Assembly: GCA_047517485.1 (NCBI GenBank)
Contig: JAKZSU010000010.1
Coordinates: 1-14,874, forward strand
Origin: JAKZSU01 sp047517485
GTDB taxonomy: Bacteria; Pseudomonadota; Alphaproteobacteria; UBA7887
Length of the DNA: 14,874 nucleotides
Direction: 5' to 3'
Each line of letters opens with the position of its first letter. Positions within the stretch are counted from its first letter, which is position 1. Of the stretch, positions 1-5,958 are shown piece after piece. The translations under genes were made by a program, and so were the position numbers. The notes under the pieces were generated by a model. That model did no database searches. It saw only the letters and a program-made list of their open reading frames with translations, and was not told the origin of the DNA.

Positions 1-102
1 CTCTACAATGCCCAGTGGATCGTCGAAAAGAACGGCTACCTGAGCCCCGCTCAAGCTCGTCAGGCGTGGCACGCCGCGATCTCAATCAGGCCCGCCGCGT
101 GA
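1..102 (+). CDS. IS3-type transposase, C-terminal fragment (5' end outside window)
   Basis: The first frame is open from the window edge to TGA at 100-102 and encodes 33 residues. It contains the stretch YNAQWIVEKNGYLSPAQAR, which resembles the C-terminal end of the IS3-family transposase OrfB (DDE integrase fold), where a Y-N-x-x-W-(L/I)-(V/I)-E-(K/R)-x-G-(Y/F)-x-(S/T)-P motif follows the catalytic core. The catalytic residues lie outside the window, so activity cannot be judged. A plausible IS terminal repeat follows directly after the stop. The family call rests on motif recall from a very short piece. A different DDE transposase family remains possible. Confidence 0.55.
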   Translation, partial: LYNAQWIVEKNGYLSPAQARQAWHAAISIRPAA

Positions 103-110
103 GACAAACT

Positions 111-137
111 TGTGTCCAAGGAACCGGGTGCGCTACA
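111..137 (+). repeat. probable terminal inverted repeat (right end) of the IS3-type element
   Basis: Nine bases after the transposase-like stop, the sequence from TGTGTCCAAG to GCGCTACA has the form of an IS3-family end. Such ends commonly terminate in CA (TG on the other strand) and carry a conserved purine/pyrimidine-rich repeat. The reading frame of the neighbouring phasin-like remnant stops making sense at about this point, which supports 137/138 as the junction between IS and host DNA. The matching left end is outside the window, so this is not proven. Confidence 0.45.
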
Positions 138-376
138 TTCACACCTGATTGAAGCTGTTCGCCGACCTCTCCCATACGGGTCTGCATCGCTTGAAAGCGG
201 CCCGTGAAATACTAGTCGAGCGCCCTCGCCTCGTCGAGCGTGGTCGGTTGCGCCATCGCCTGTCGGGTCTCGGCGTAGCCGGCCAGTTTGTCGATATCTT
301 CGAGCATTGTTTGACAGACCGTCCGCACCGCATCGCTCGGCGACGCCTGATTGACCAGCGTGGGCGCAAACATCAT
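138..376 (-). pseudogene. phasin-like gene remnant, interrupted by TAG and truncated by the IS
   Basis: Reading minus from ATG at 376, the frame encodes 54 residues beginning MMFAPTLVNQ and ending TTLDEARALD, then TAG at 214-212. After the TAG, the same frame continues with YFTGRFQAMQTRMGEVGEQL until the probable IS junction at about 138. The combined pattern (a D-K-L-A-x-Y segment, an M-A-Q-P-x-T-L-D-E-A segment, then Y-F-x-x-x-F-x-A-M-Q and an amphipathic E-V-G-E-Q helix) resembles the central helix of phasin-family polyhydroxyalkanoate granule proteins. I infer a phasin gene with a nonsense mutation, cut off by the insertion sequence. The frame is also open upstream of 376 to a stop at about 706, but without an ATG, GTG or TTG start, so the original N-terminus is unclear. 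The alternative is a genuine 54-residue protein of unknown function. Confidence 0.45.
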
Positions 377-411
377 GCCTTCGAATGGTCGAACGCCGCG
401 CTGATCAGCGC

Positions 412-639
412 TTAATGAGACATCGCCGCTGGCGCGGCATCGCCGCCGTCGGCAAACGCCGACGCGAGCTGCGCTTCCAGCAAGGCGGCAAGATCGATGT
501 GCAGGGCTTGGGCGCGGCGCAACAGATCGGCATTGATTTCGAGCGTCACCGCTTCCTTCGGCGCCGCCGGATCGACTTGCGCGGCAACCGGATGGCCGAG
601 GAGCAGGGTAAACAGGGCGGCGAGGATAATTCGTGGCAT
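412..639 (-). CDS. small exported protein with CcdA-like helical segment
   Basis: This 75-residue ORF starts at the ATG at 639. A longer upstream start at 816 is open but its added residues look non-coding. Residues 1-21 form a clear Sec signal peptide: MPR, a hydrophobic run, then PVAAQ. The mature part contains VTLEINADLLRRAQALHIDL, which resembles the N-terminal helix region of CcdA-type antitoxins (V-x-L-x-(I/V)-x-A-D-L-(L/V)-x-x-A-x-x-L-x-(I/L)-(N/D)-L). A secreted CcdA-like antitoxin would be odd, because that family acts in the cytoplasm, and no CcdB-like toxin gene follows. It may instead be an unrelated small periplasmic helical protein. The phasin-like remnant lies 35 bp downstream on the same strand. 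The ribosome binding site is weak (CCGAAG). I do not assign a function. Confidence 0.45.
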   Translation of the reverse strand: MPRIILAALFTLLLGHPVAAQVDPAAPKEAVTLEINADLLRRAQALHIDLAALLEAQLASAFADGGDAAPAAMSH

Positions 640-1058
640 GGCTTCGGGTCCTAATCCTTGTCGTTTTCGGGAAAAATCGATCGTCGACGCGTTGATAGCG
701 AAATTAACGCGGTGCCCCATGCCATCGCGTTTCGCGCTGACGCCGCCTATCCCCAATATCGATGGCATCACACGAGCTGAAATCTGAGGATCGCTTATCT
801 TACAAAGCAACGTCATCGGTACATGGCATGATTACGGTCGTATCGTAACGATTGCCGAGGCCGATATAGTCCGTTTGCACCATGACGGGGCCCGCGTGTT
901 GCGGTACACCGGTCGGGAGAGCGGGATTTCCCGACTATCGGCCCTCGATACTGCGAGGCCAAATCGGTATCGAGGGCCGAAATTCTTGACTGTACTATCG
1001 CGTCCGGCAATCAGCCACGAATTAGGTCATTTTTCCGGATCTGCCCGTCGGCACACCC
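640..1058. other. gene-free interval with inverted repeats
   Basis: I see no convincing coding region on either strand; the short ORFs here are rich in Arg, Ser and Gly and have no recognisable domain. The interval should contain the promoter of the small exported protein (minus) and the 3' region of the cupin_3 gene (minus). It holds a 9-bp inverted repeat (719-727 with 760-768, ATGCCATCG/CGATGGCAT), a 12-base palindrome CGGGATTTCCCG at 922-933, and the perfect 14-bp inverted repeat listed separately. Confidence 0.6.
938..980. repeat. perfect 14-bp inverted repeat with 15-base loop
   Basis: TCGGCCCTCGATAC at 938-951 is the exact reverse complement of GTATCGAGGGCCGA at 967-980. It lies about 80 bp beyond the end of the cupin_3 gene. 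As RNA on either strand it would form a stable hairpin, but no run of T follows on either side, so it is not a textbook intrinsic terminator. It could be a Rho-assisted terminator, a protein-binding palindrome or a small REP-like element. Confidence 0.6.
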
Positions 1059-1424
1059 TCACGTCGCGATCATATAAAATTTTCGAAGTGTCTCGGTGAT
1101 GTGCCAAGTGCACTTCGTGCCCTTCGGGATGAACAACGAATCGCCCGAGGTGAAGGTTTCGGCTTGCCCGTCCACATTGGTCACGGTTAGCGATCCCGAG
1201 ATGACGGTCATCATTTCGTGGGCCGGGTAGCTTTCAATCTCCTCCTTGCAAGGCGCGGACTCGCACACGCCCGAAAGAATAGACTCGTCCGCCGTCGCGA
1301 AAAACGTATGGTTTACTTCGCGGTGGTCGTCGGTGGTAAAGGTCTCGGGTGGGGTGAAATCGGATGGTTGCATACCCGTTGTCGGGTCGCCGTCGGGAAG
1401 CAGCCTGAAAGATTGGTTGGTCAT
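1059..1424 (-). CDS. cupin_3 (DUF861/EutQ-like) domain protein
   Basis: This 121-residue single-domain cupin has the start ATG at 1424 preceded by GAGGAA at good spacing. The C-terminal half carries the family pattern: YPAHEMMTVISGSLTVTN (about residues 66-83), then GDSLFIPKGTKCTWHI (about 94-109). The double-stranded beta-helix is therefore complete. In this family the metal ligands are reduced compared with classic cupins, and members are often small-molecule binding or isomerising proteins with poorly known substrates. Cys53, Cys59 and Cys105 are notable for a cytoplasmic cupin. The gene is divergent from the methyltransferase at 1525 with 100 bp between them, suggesting shared regulation. 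GC appears somewhat lower than in the operon to the right. The family call is solid; the substrate is unknown. Confidence 0.8.
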   Translation of the reverse strand: MTNQSFRLLPDGDPTTGMQPSDFTPPETFTTDDHREVNHTFFATADESILSGVCESAPCKEEIESYPAHEMMTVISGSLTVTNVDGQAETFTSGDSLFIPKGTKCTWHITETLRKFYMIAT

Positions 1425-1524
1425 TGTTTTTTCCTCATGCCGCGGACGGACTTCGTCGTGGAATCACGTCACATGTTACGGTACAGATAAGCGGAAATCA
1501 GCAAAATGTACGAGCGAAACAGCG
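1425..1524. promoter_or_regulatory. divergent promoter region between cupin and methyltransferase
   Basis: This 100-bp spacer separates two divergent start codons, so both promoters must lie here or overlap the genes. It contains the imperfect palindrome GTCACATGTTAC at about 1467-1478 (10 of 12 positions symmetric), a possible regulator site. I could not pick convincing -35/-10 hexamers for either direction. Confidence 0.35.
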
Positions 1525-2175
1525 ATGGGCGGTTACATCGGCGCTAGCCACGAGTTTCACGATGCGGCGTTCGGTCGTGGTTGGGCGAACCGATTTGTCC
1601 CGACCGCGCCGCGACTCCAGCTCTTCGATATGATTCTCGATCAAATCACCCGGGCCGGCGTTGCCAACCCCCACGTCGTCGAACTCGGTATCGGGCCGGG
1701 ATACATGGCCCGCCACATCCTCGAGCGGAATGCGACGATCAGCTACGAAGGCGTCGATTTTTCGGACGTTTTTTTCGCGATTGCCAAGGAGACCGTTGGC
1801 GACCTATTGCATCGCGTTACCTTGACCAAGGCCGATCTCAAAGACCAAACCTGGCCGCGAAGCCTCAGCCGAACGCCAGGCGCTATCATTTCCACCTGGG
1901 CGCTGCATGATCTCGGCGACCAACGATCGGTGGCGGCGGTTTATGCCCGCTGTTACGAGACGCTTCCCGACGGTGGCGTGCTGATCAACGGCGATTTCAT
2001 CAAACCCGACGGCACCAGCTGGGACTACGAGCCGGGCCGTTTCGAGATCGATCGTCACTTGGAACTGTTGCGTCAGGCCGGGTTCTCCGACCCCAAGTCG
2101 CTTGCGCATCTGGAAGCCAATATCGAAAACCCGACGGCCGCTGAAAACTACGCTTGTCTGGTTGCCGTTCGGTGA
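1525..2175 (+). CDS. class I SAM-dependent methyltransferase
   Basis: This 216-residue protein starts at ATG 1525. The frame is open further upstream to 1246, but that extension is antisense to the cupin gene and reads as non-coding. Motif I is VVELGIGPGY (about residues 51-60), the glycine-rich SAM loop. The acidic end of strand beta-2 is YEGVDFS (74-80). TWALHDL (124-130) is the post-IV region, where the H-D pair is typical of small-molecule methyltransferases. LLRQAGFSDP (181-190) is the usual late motif before strand beta-6. The size and single Rossmann-like domain fit the Methyltransf_25/31-like families acting on small molecules. The substrate cannot be read from the sequence. The ribosome site is weak (GAGCGA). 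The gene ends only 13 bp from the end of the convergent FAD-oxidoreductase gene. Confidence 0.8.
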   Translation: MGGYIGASHEFHDAAFGRGWANRFVPTAPRLQLFDMILDQITRAGVANPHVVELGIGPGYMARHILERNATISYEGVDFSDVFFAIAKETVGDLLHRVTLTKADLKDQTWPRSLSRTPGAIISTWALHDLGDQRSVAAVYARCYETLPDGGVLINGDFIKPDGTSWDYEPGRFEIDRHLELLRQAGFSDPKSLAHLEANIENPTAAENYACLVAVR

Positions 2176-2188
2176 TCGCACAGATCCT

Positions 2189-3556
2189 TCATCGGCCCTG
2201 CAGCTGGATGGTATCGCTTTTGTCCAGCACGTTTCGGTAGCGCAGCCATTCGACCGCGGTCTTCAATTGGCGCGCCGACGTTGCCAGCCGGGATTGAATT
2301 TCGGGCAGGGCGTCTTGATACGAACGGCCGTCATACGCGGCCAGCATGTGAAACAGCTGGGCTATCGGAACTTGATCGATCTGCCATATGCCGCGGGGAT
2401 AGTCGGGGGTGAGGCAGACTTCGCGCTCGACGATGAAGCCGTCCTCGACGACCGGCGCGAAGGCGAAGCTCACAGGGCCCGAGAGCGGCGCCGCGTGCGC
2501 CGGTCGATCGTCGGGCCACGCTTGGCGGGTGCGCCAGAAAAGAGTGTCCGGCCAGCGGGTTTCCAGGCGGTAGAAGTCCCGGCCGATCCGGCTGAAGCGG
2601 TCGAAAGTATCCCGCACGCGGTCGCCGTAGAAGGCCTTCGCCAGGGCATCGTTTTCCGGCTTTTCGATCAGGGTGTGGATAACCGGGCTCGCCGCCGCCG
2701 CGCCGCCGAGCGCTGCGAACAGACCGTTGCCGGACAGCGGGTCGAGCGCGCAGGCGGCGTCACCGATGCGGATCATCCGGGCCGCCATGGGGGACTTCGC
2801 CAACACCGATGCCGAACTATGCGCCATCACCGGGCCGGCGAAGCCACGACCCTCCAGCCATCCGTCTTTTTCGGCGATCTCCGCGACATGGGAGGCGAAG
2901 AAGTCGGCGAGGGCGTCGCGTTTCGGCAAGCCGGCGCGGCTATCGACGAATATCTGCAAATACGCCGGGCCGCCGCCATCGGCGACGAACCAGGCCCAGC
3001 CGTTGGCGAACCCGGCCACCGCGGTTCGCGCGTCACCGACCGCGCCATCGACTTGGCGGACCATCGCCGTCGTCGCCGGTCCGCTCAGACCTTTCTCGCG
3101 CCCGGCTGGCGCGGCCCGGCCGCGCGCCTCGACGAAGAACTTCGCATGATAGTGCCGCTCGGTGTCATCGGTGCGCAGGGTCACAACGACGGAGTCCGGT
3201 TTCGTCGATGCCGACACGGCATCCGCCGACAGCACGGTCACGTCGTGGTCGGTGAGATCCTGCGATAAAGCGTCATCAAAGCGGCTCCGATCGGTGACGT
3301 GCTCGCGATTGCGCGCGCCGTGTTCGCCGGCCCACGACGCGAACCGCTCGACCATCGGCCCGACCGCGGCATGGGCATGACGCAATCCATGGATGGCGAG
3401 AATCTCGACCGTTCGCTCGGAAAAGCCTTCGACGCGGCCGCGTCCGCGCGGCGCGGCGACGACCGCGACGCGATAGCCCTGACGCGCCAGCAGGATCGCA
3501 CACAAGGATCCGGCCGGGCCGGCGCCGACAATTAGGATATCGAAATCGGGTTTCAT
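2189..3556 (-). CDS. FAD-dependent oxidoreductase (flavin monooxygenase/tryptophan-halogenase-like fold)
   Basis: This 455-residue protein has an N-terminal Rossmann FAD motif, FDILIVGAGPAGSLCAILLA (about residues 5-24). The second FAD motif is RIGDAACALDPLSGNGLFAA (263-282), the GD...DP..G.G signature of the PHBH/halogenase/LodB-like group. NGWAWFVADGGGPAYLQIFV (185-204) occupies the place where true halogenases have W-x-W-x-I-P, but the IP is missing, so halogenase activity is not supported. The C-terminal 120 residues are helical and unlike any cofactor domain I recognise. It is the last gene of the minus-strand run, 41 bp after the cupin, so it probably oxidises a pathway intermediate. 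LodB-like flavoproteins that modify a partner protein are an alternative, but no LodA-type partner is nearby. Confidence 0.75.
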   Translation of the reverse strand: MKPDFDILIVGAGPAGSLCAILLARQGYRVAVVAAPRGRGRVEGFSERTVEILAIHGLRHAHAAVGPMVERFASWAGEHGARNREHVTDRSRFDDALSQDLTDHDVTVLSADAVSASTKPDSVVVTLRTDDTERHYHAKFFVEARGRAAPAGREKGLSGPATTAMVRQVDGAVGDARTAVAGFANGWAWFVADGGGPAYLQIFVDSRAGLPKRDALADFFASHVAEIAEKDGWLEGRGFAGPVMAHSSASVLAKSPMAARMIRIGDAACALDPLSGNGLFAALGGAAAASPVIHTLIEKPENDALAKAFYGDRVRDTFDRFSRIGRDFYRLETRWPDTLFWRTRQAWPDDRPAHAAPLSGPVSFAFAPVVEDGFIVEREVCLTPDYPRGIWQIDQVPIAQLFHMLAAYDGRSYQDALPEIQSRLATSARQLKTAVEWLRYRNVLDKSDTIQLQGR

Positions 3557-3597
3557 GATCTTTCGGGGTCTGCCAAACCGAACGACGAACGAACGGA

Positions 3598-4023
3598 TCA
3601 GTCGTCGAACGAGATGGTTTGGAAGTCGGCGGGCATGGTGATTTCGAGAAGCTCTAAATCATCGGAATATTCGATCATCGCATGGCGCATAGACGGCTCT
3701 TGATACCAGCTGTCGCCCGCCTCTAGTCTGACTTCGCCGTGGCCGGTAAACGACATGCGTGCCCAACCGCTGATAATGTAAAGCATCTGGAAATCGAGCC
3801 GATGCATATGCTCGTCGCCGGGTTCCGAACAGGGCCGTGTCGGCTTGATGATGTGCGCCTGCACTTTGCCGTCGGTGACCGTGTCCATGCCGAGGTTGCG
3901 ATAGGCGAAATGTCCGCGCAGACCGGTCTCGAACGTCGCATCGGCGGCCTTCGCGATATGGAGGCCGCTCCTCGGGAAGCGGTCATCGACGGCCTGGCGC
4001 GGCGCGGTCGCGGGATTTGACAT
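3598..4023 (-). CDS. cupin domain protein
   Basis: This is a 141-residue protein. I chose ATG 4023 (MSNPAT) rather than the upstream ATG at 4047, because GGAGGGG stands about 7 bases before it while the upstream start has no ribosome site. Cupin motif 1 is seen as EHMHRLDFQMLYIISG (residues 71-86), with His72 and His74, and Gln79 where the usual metal-binding Glu stands. Motif 2 is GDSWYQEPSMRHAMI (103-117) with His114. A 2-His/Gln/His site could still bind a divalent metal. An N-terminal segment of about 35 residues precedes the barrel. The gene lies between SDR and flavoprotein in a probable operon (55 and 41 bp spacers), so a role in the same pathway as dioxygenase, isomerase or binding protein is likely, but its substrate is unknown. 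Confidence 0.8.
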   Translation of the reverse strand: MSNPATAPRQAVDDRFPRSGLHIAKAADATFETGLRGHFAYRNLGMDTVTDGKVQAHIIKPTRPCSEPGDEHMHRLDFQMLYIISGWARMSFTGHGEVRLEAGDSWYQEPSMRHAMIEYSDDLELLEITMPADFQTISFDD

Positions 4024-4078
4024 GGCTTGCCCCTCCGTGTCGTTCATTTTTCAAGTTGGTATTAGGCCTCGGCGCGGC

Positions 4079-4879
4079 TCATGGCCAGACGACGTTTTGC
4101 ACCAGGTCGGGCCAGGCGACCGGCGCCCCCGCCGCCGCCGCCGCCGCCGCGGGCGCCAGCGAGGCATCCCACTGCGCGCCGATGAACCGTTGGCCGGTGA
4201 TCCCGTTGGACTCGGTCGAGGACAAATAGACCATCGGCGGCACCATGGCGGTGACCGGGATCAGCGCGTCGCGGGCGAATTTGCTCGAGGCCGGCACCAT
4301 GCGGGTGTCGGTCGGCCCGCCCGGCACCACGACATTGACGGTGACCCCGGTGTCGGCGAATTCCTTGGCCCAGATCGCCGAGGCGGATTCGAGCGCCGCC
4401 TTGGTCGGGCCGTAGGGCACGAAGCCCTCGTTGAGCATGGTGAAAAAGCTGGTGGTGATATTGATCACCCGGCCCCAGCCGCGCGCCACCATGCTCGGGG
4501 TCGCGGCGCGGGTCATCAGGAACGGGCCGGTGATGTTGACCGCGAACAGCGCGTGCCAGAGTTCGGGCGTGACTTCGCTGATTTTGACCGGCGTGGCGAA
4601 GTGGTCGTCGCGAATGAGACCCATGCCGAGTCCGGCGTTGTTGACCAGCACGTCGAGCGCGCCGTGCGCGGTCTCGACTTCTTTCACCACGCGCTCGCAA
4701 GCGCTCCAGTCGGTGACGTCGAGGGCCAGCTTGGGGCCGGTGAAATCCGCCGCCGCCAGCGCCGTGGCATCGAAATCGGCGATCACCGCGGTGTGCCCGG
4801 CTTCGGCTAGGCCCTGGGCGATGGCGAGGCCGATGCCGCGCGCGCCGCCGGTGACCAGAGCGATCCTTGAGGTGGTCAT
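4079..4879 (-). CDS. short-chain dehydrogenase/reductase (classical SDR)
   Basis: This 266-residue protein starts at ATG 4879. Its TGA-side neighbour, the alcohol dehydrogenase, ends at 4876, giving an ATGA overlap and likely translational coupling. Features in order: TGGARGIG (10-17) for dinucleotide binding; Asp35 at the end of beta-2, which favours NAD over NADP; NNAG (80-83); Asn115; and catalytic Ser144, Tyr156 and Lys160 with the standard 12-residue Ser-to-Tyr spacing. The tetrad is intact. The C-terminus carries an alanine tract (about 244-250), encoded by a GCC triplet run at 4131-4150, followed by a Trp-rich tail. It would oxidise a secondary alcohol or reduce a ketone in the pathway of this operon. 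The exact substrate is not evident. Confidence 0.9.
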   Translation of the reverse strand: MTTSRIALVTGGARGIGLAIAQGLAEAGHTAVIADFDATALAAADFTGPKLALDVTDWSACERVVKEVETAHGALDVLVNNAGLGMGLIRDDHFATPVKISEVTPELWHALFAVNITGPFLMTRAATPSMVARGWGRVINITTSFFTMLNEGFVPYGPTKAALESASAIWAKEFADTGVTVNVVVPGGPTDTRMVPASSKFARDALIPVTAMVPPMVYLSSTESNGITGQRFIGAQWDASLAPAAAAAAAGAPVAWPDLVQNVVWP

Positions 4880-5934
4880 GGCTGGAGAACGACGCGGCCG
4901 ATCAGTCGCCCATTCCGCAAATCCTGCAGGCTTTTCTCGGCGTCGTCGAGCGGCCGGGTCTCGATCGGGATCGGGCTCACCTTGCCGTCGCGGACCAGGC
5001 CCATCATGGCGGAAAATTGCGCGAGCGATCCGACGAACGAGCCCTTTATGGTCAGCGAGCGCAGCGGAAACATCGGCAAGGGCATCGACATGCTGCCGCC
5101 GATAAGGCCGACGACGACGATCCGGCCGCCGCGCCCGACGGCGGCATTGGCGAACGCGAACGAGCTGTCGGAGCCGACGAAATCGATCACCGCGGCGCAC
5201 CCGCCACCGGTCATTTTACGCACCGCCTTGGCGGCGGCGAGATCGGCGCCGTCGAAGGCCTCGGCCGCGCCCGCGGCAAGCCCGGCGTCGCGTTTCGCTT
5301 GGTCGATATCGACGACCAACGGCGGGTTGTCGACCATCGTCTTGGCAAAGGCGAGCCCCATCATGCCGACTCCGCCGAGACCGATGATCAAGACGTATTC
5401 GTCGGCGCGAATCTCGCCGGCTTCGCACAAGGCGCCGTAGGCGGTGATGCCGGAACAGGCGTAGGTCGCGGCGAGCGACGGATCGAGATCGCCGTAAGGG
5501 AAAAGATACTTGCCGTCGGGGACCAGGCAGTGGTCGGCGTAACCGCCGTCGAGATTGACCCCGATGGCGCGCGGCCGGTTGCACACATGGCCGTCGCCAC
5601 GAGCGCAGATCGGGCACGCGTCGCAGCCGATCCAGGGATAGACCAGCACCCGGTCGCCGATCGCCGCGCCGCTGGCATCGGGCCCCATCGCGACCACCTC
5701 GCCTTCGACCTCGTGGCCGAGGGTGAAGGGCAGGGACCGGCCCCTCGATGCGTCCAGTTGCTTTTCGTCACCGAGATTGAAGTAGCCGTCTTGAAGATGG
5801 ACGTCGCTGTGGCAAACCCCACAGTTGCGCACCCGGATCAGCACCTCTGTGCCGGCGGGGGTCGGCAGGTCCGCGCTGCCCGGCGCCAGGGGGGCGCCGT
5901 AGTCAATGATCTGCTGGCTGTTGATCGTCGCCAT
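4876..5934 (-). CDS. zinc-dependent alcohol dehydrogenase (MDR superfamily)
   Basis: This 352-residue protein has the full medium-chain dehydrogenase layout. Catalytic zinc ligands are Cys41 (NCGVCHSD), His74 in the GHE motif, and Cys160 (ACSGITAYGA). The structural zinc loop has Cys104, Cys107, Cys110 and Cys118 with C-x2-C-x2-C-x7-C spacing. The dinucleotide-binding motif GLGGVG is at 185-190, with VDID at the end of the second strand suggesting NAD. The C-terminal catalytic fold closes with RLIGRVVLQP. The length is normal for class III-like or primary-alcohol ADHs. AGGAT sits just upstream of the ATG at 5934. It follows the amidohydrolase by 24 bp and overlaps the SDR start, so it is mid-operon. 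Expected reaction: oxidation of a pathway alcohol to an aldehyde or ketone. Confidence 0.92.
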   Translation of the reverse strand: MATINSQQIIDYGAPLAPGSADLPTPAGTEVLIRVRNCGVCHSDVHLQDGYFNLGDEKQLDASRGRSLPFTLGHEVEGEVVAMGPDASGAAIGDRVLVYPWIGCDACPICARGDGHVCNRPRAIGVNLDGGYADHCLVPDGKYLFPYGDLDPSLAATYACSGITAYGALCEAGEIRADEYVLIIGLGGVGMMGLAFAKTMVDNPPLVVDIDQAKRDAGLAAGAAEAFDGADLAAAKAVRKMTGGGCAAVIDFVGSDSSFAFANAAVGRGGRIVVVGLIGGSMSMPLPMFPLRSLTIKGSFVGSLAQFSAMMGLVRDGKVSPIPIETRPLDDAEKSLQDLRNGRLIGRVVLQP

Positions 5935-5958
5935 TTTATCCTCGTGTCGTGATGGGAA

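Noticed and set aside
1246..1524. Possible N-terminal extension of the methyltransferase
   Set aside because: It overlaps the cupin gene in antisense, is rich in Ser and Gly and has no similarity to methyltransferase N-termini; start 1525 gives a normal length.
2102..3268. Long plus-strand open frame (388 aa) opposite the FAD oxidoreductase
   Set aside because: It is a GC-rich antisense shadow: composition is dominated by Arg, Gly, Ala and Val with no domain, while the minus strand carries clear FAD motifs.
4131..4150. GCC triplet run as a possible phase-variable microsatellite
   Set aside because: It keeps the reading frame and encodes an alanine tract in the SDR tail; triplet changes would not switch the gene off.
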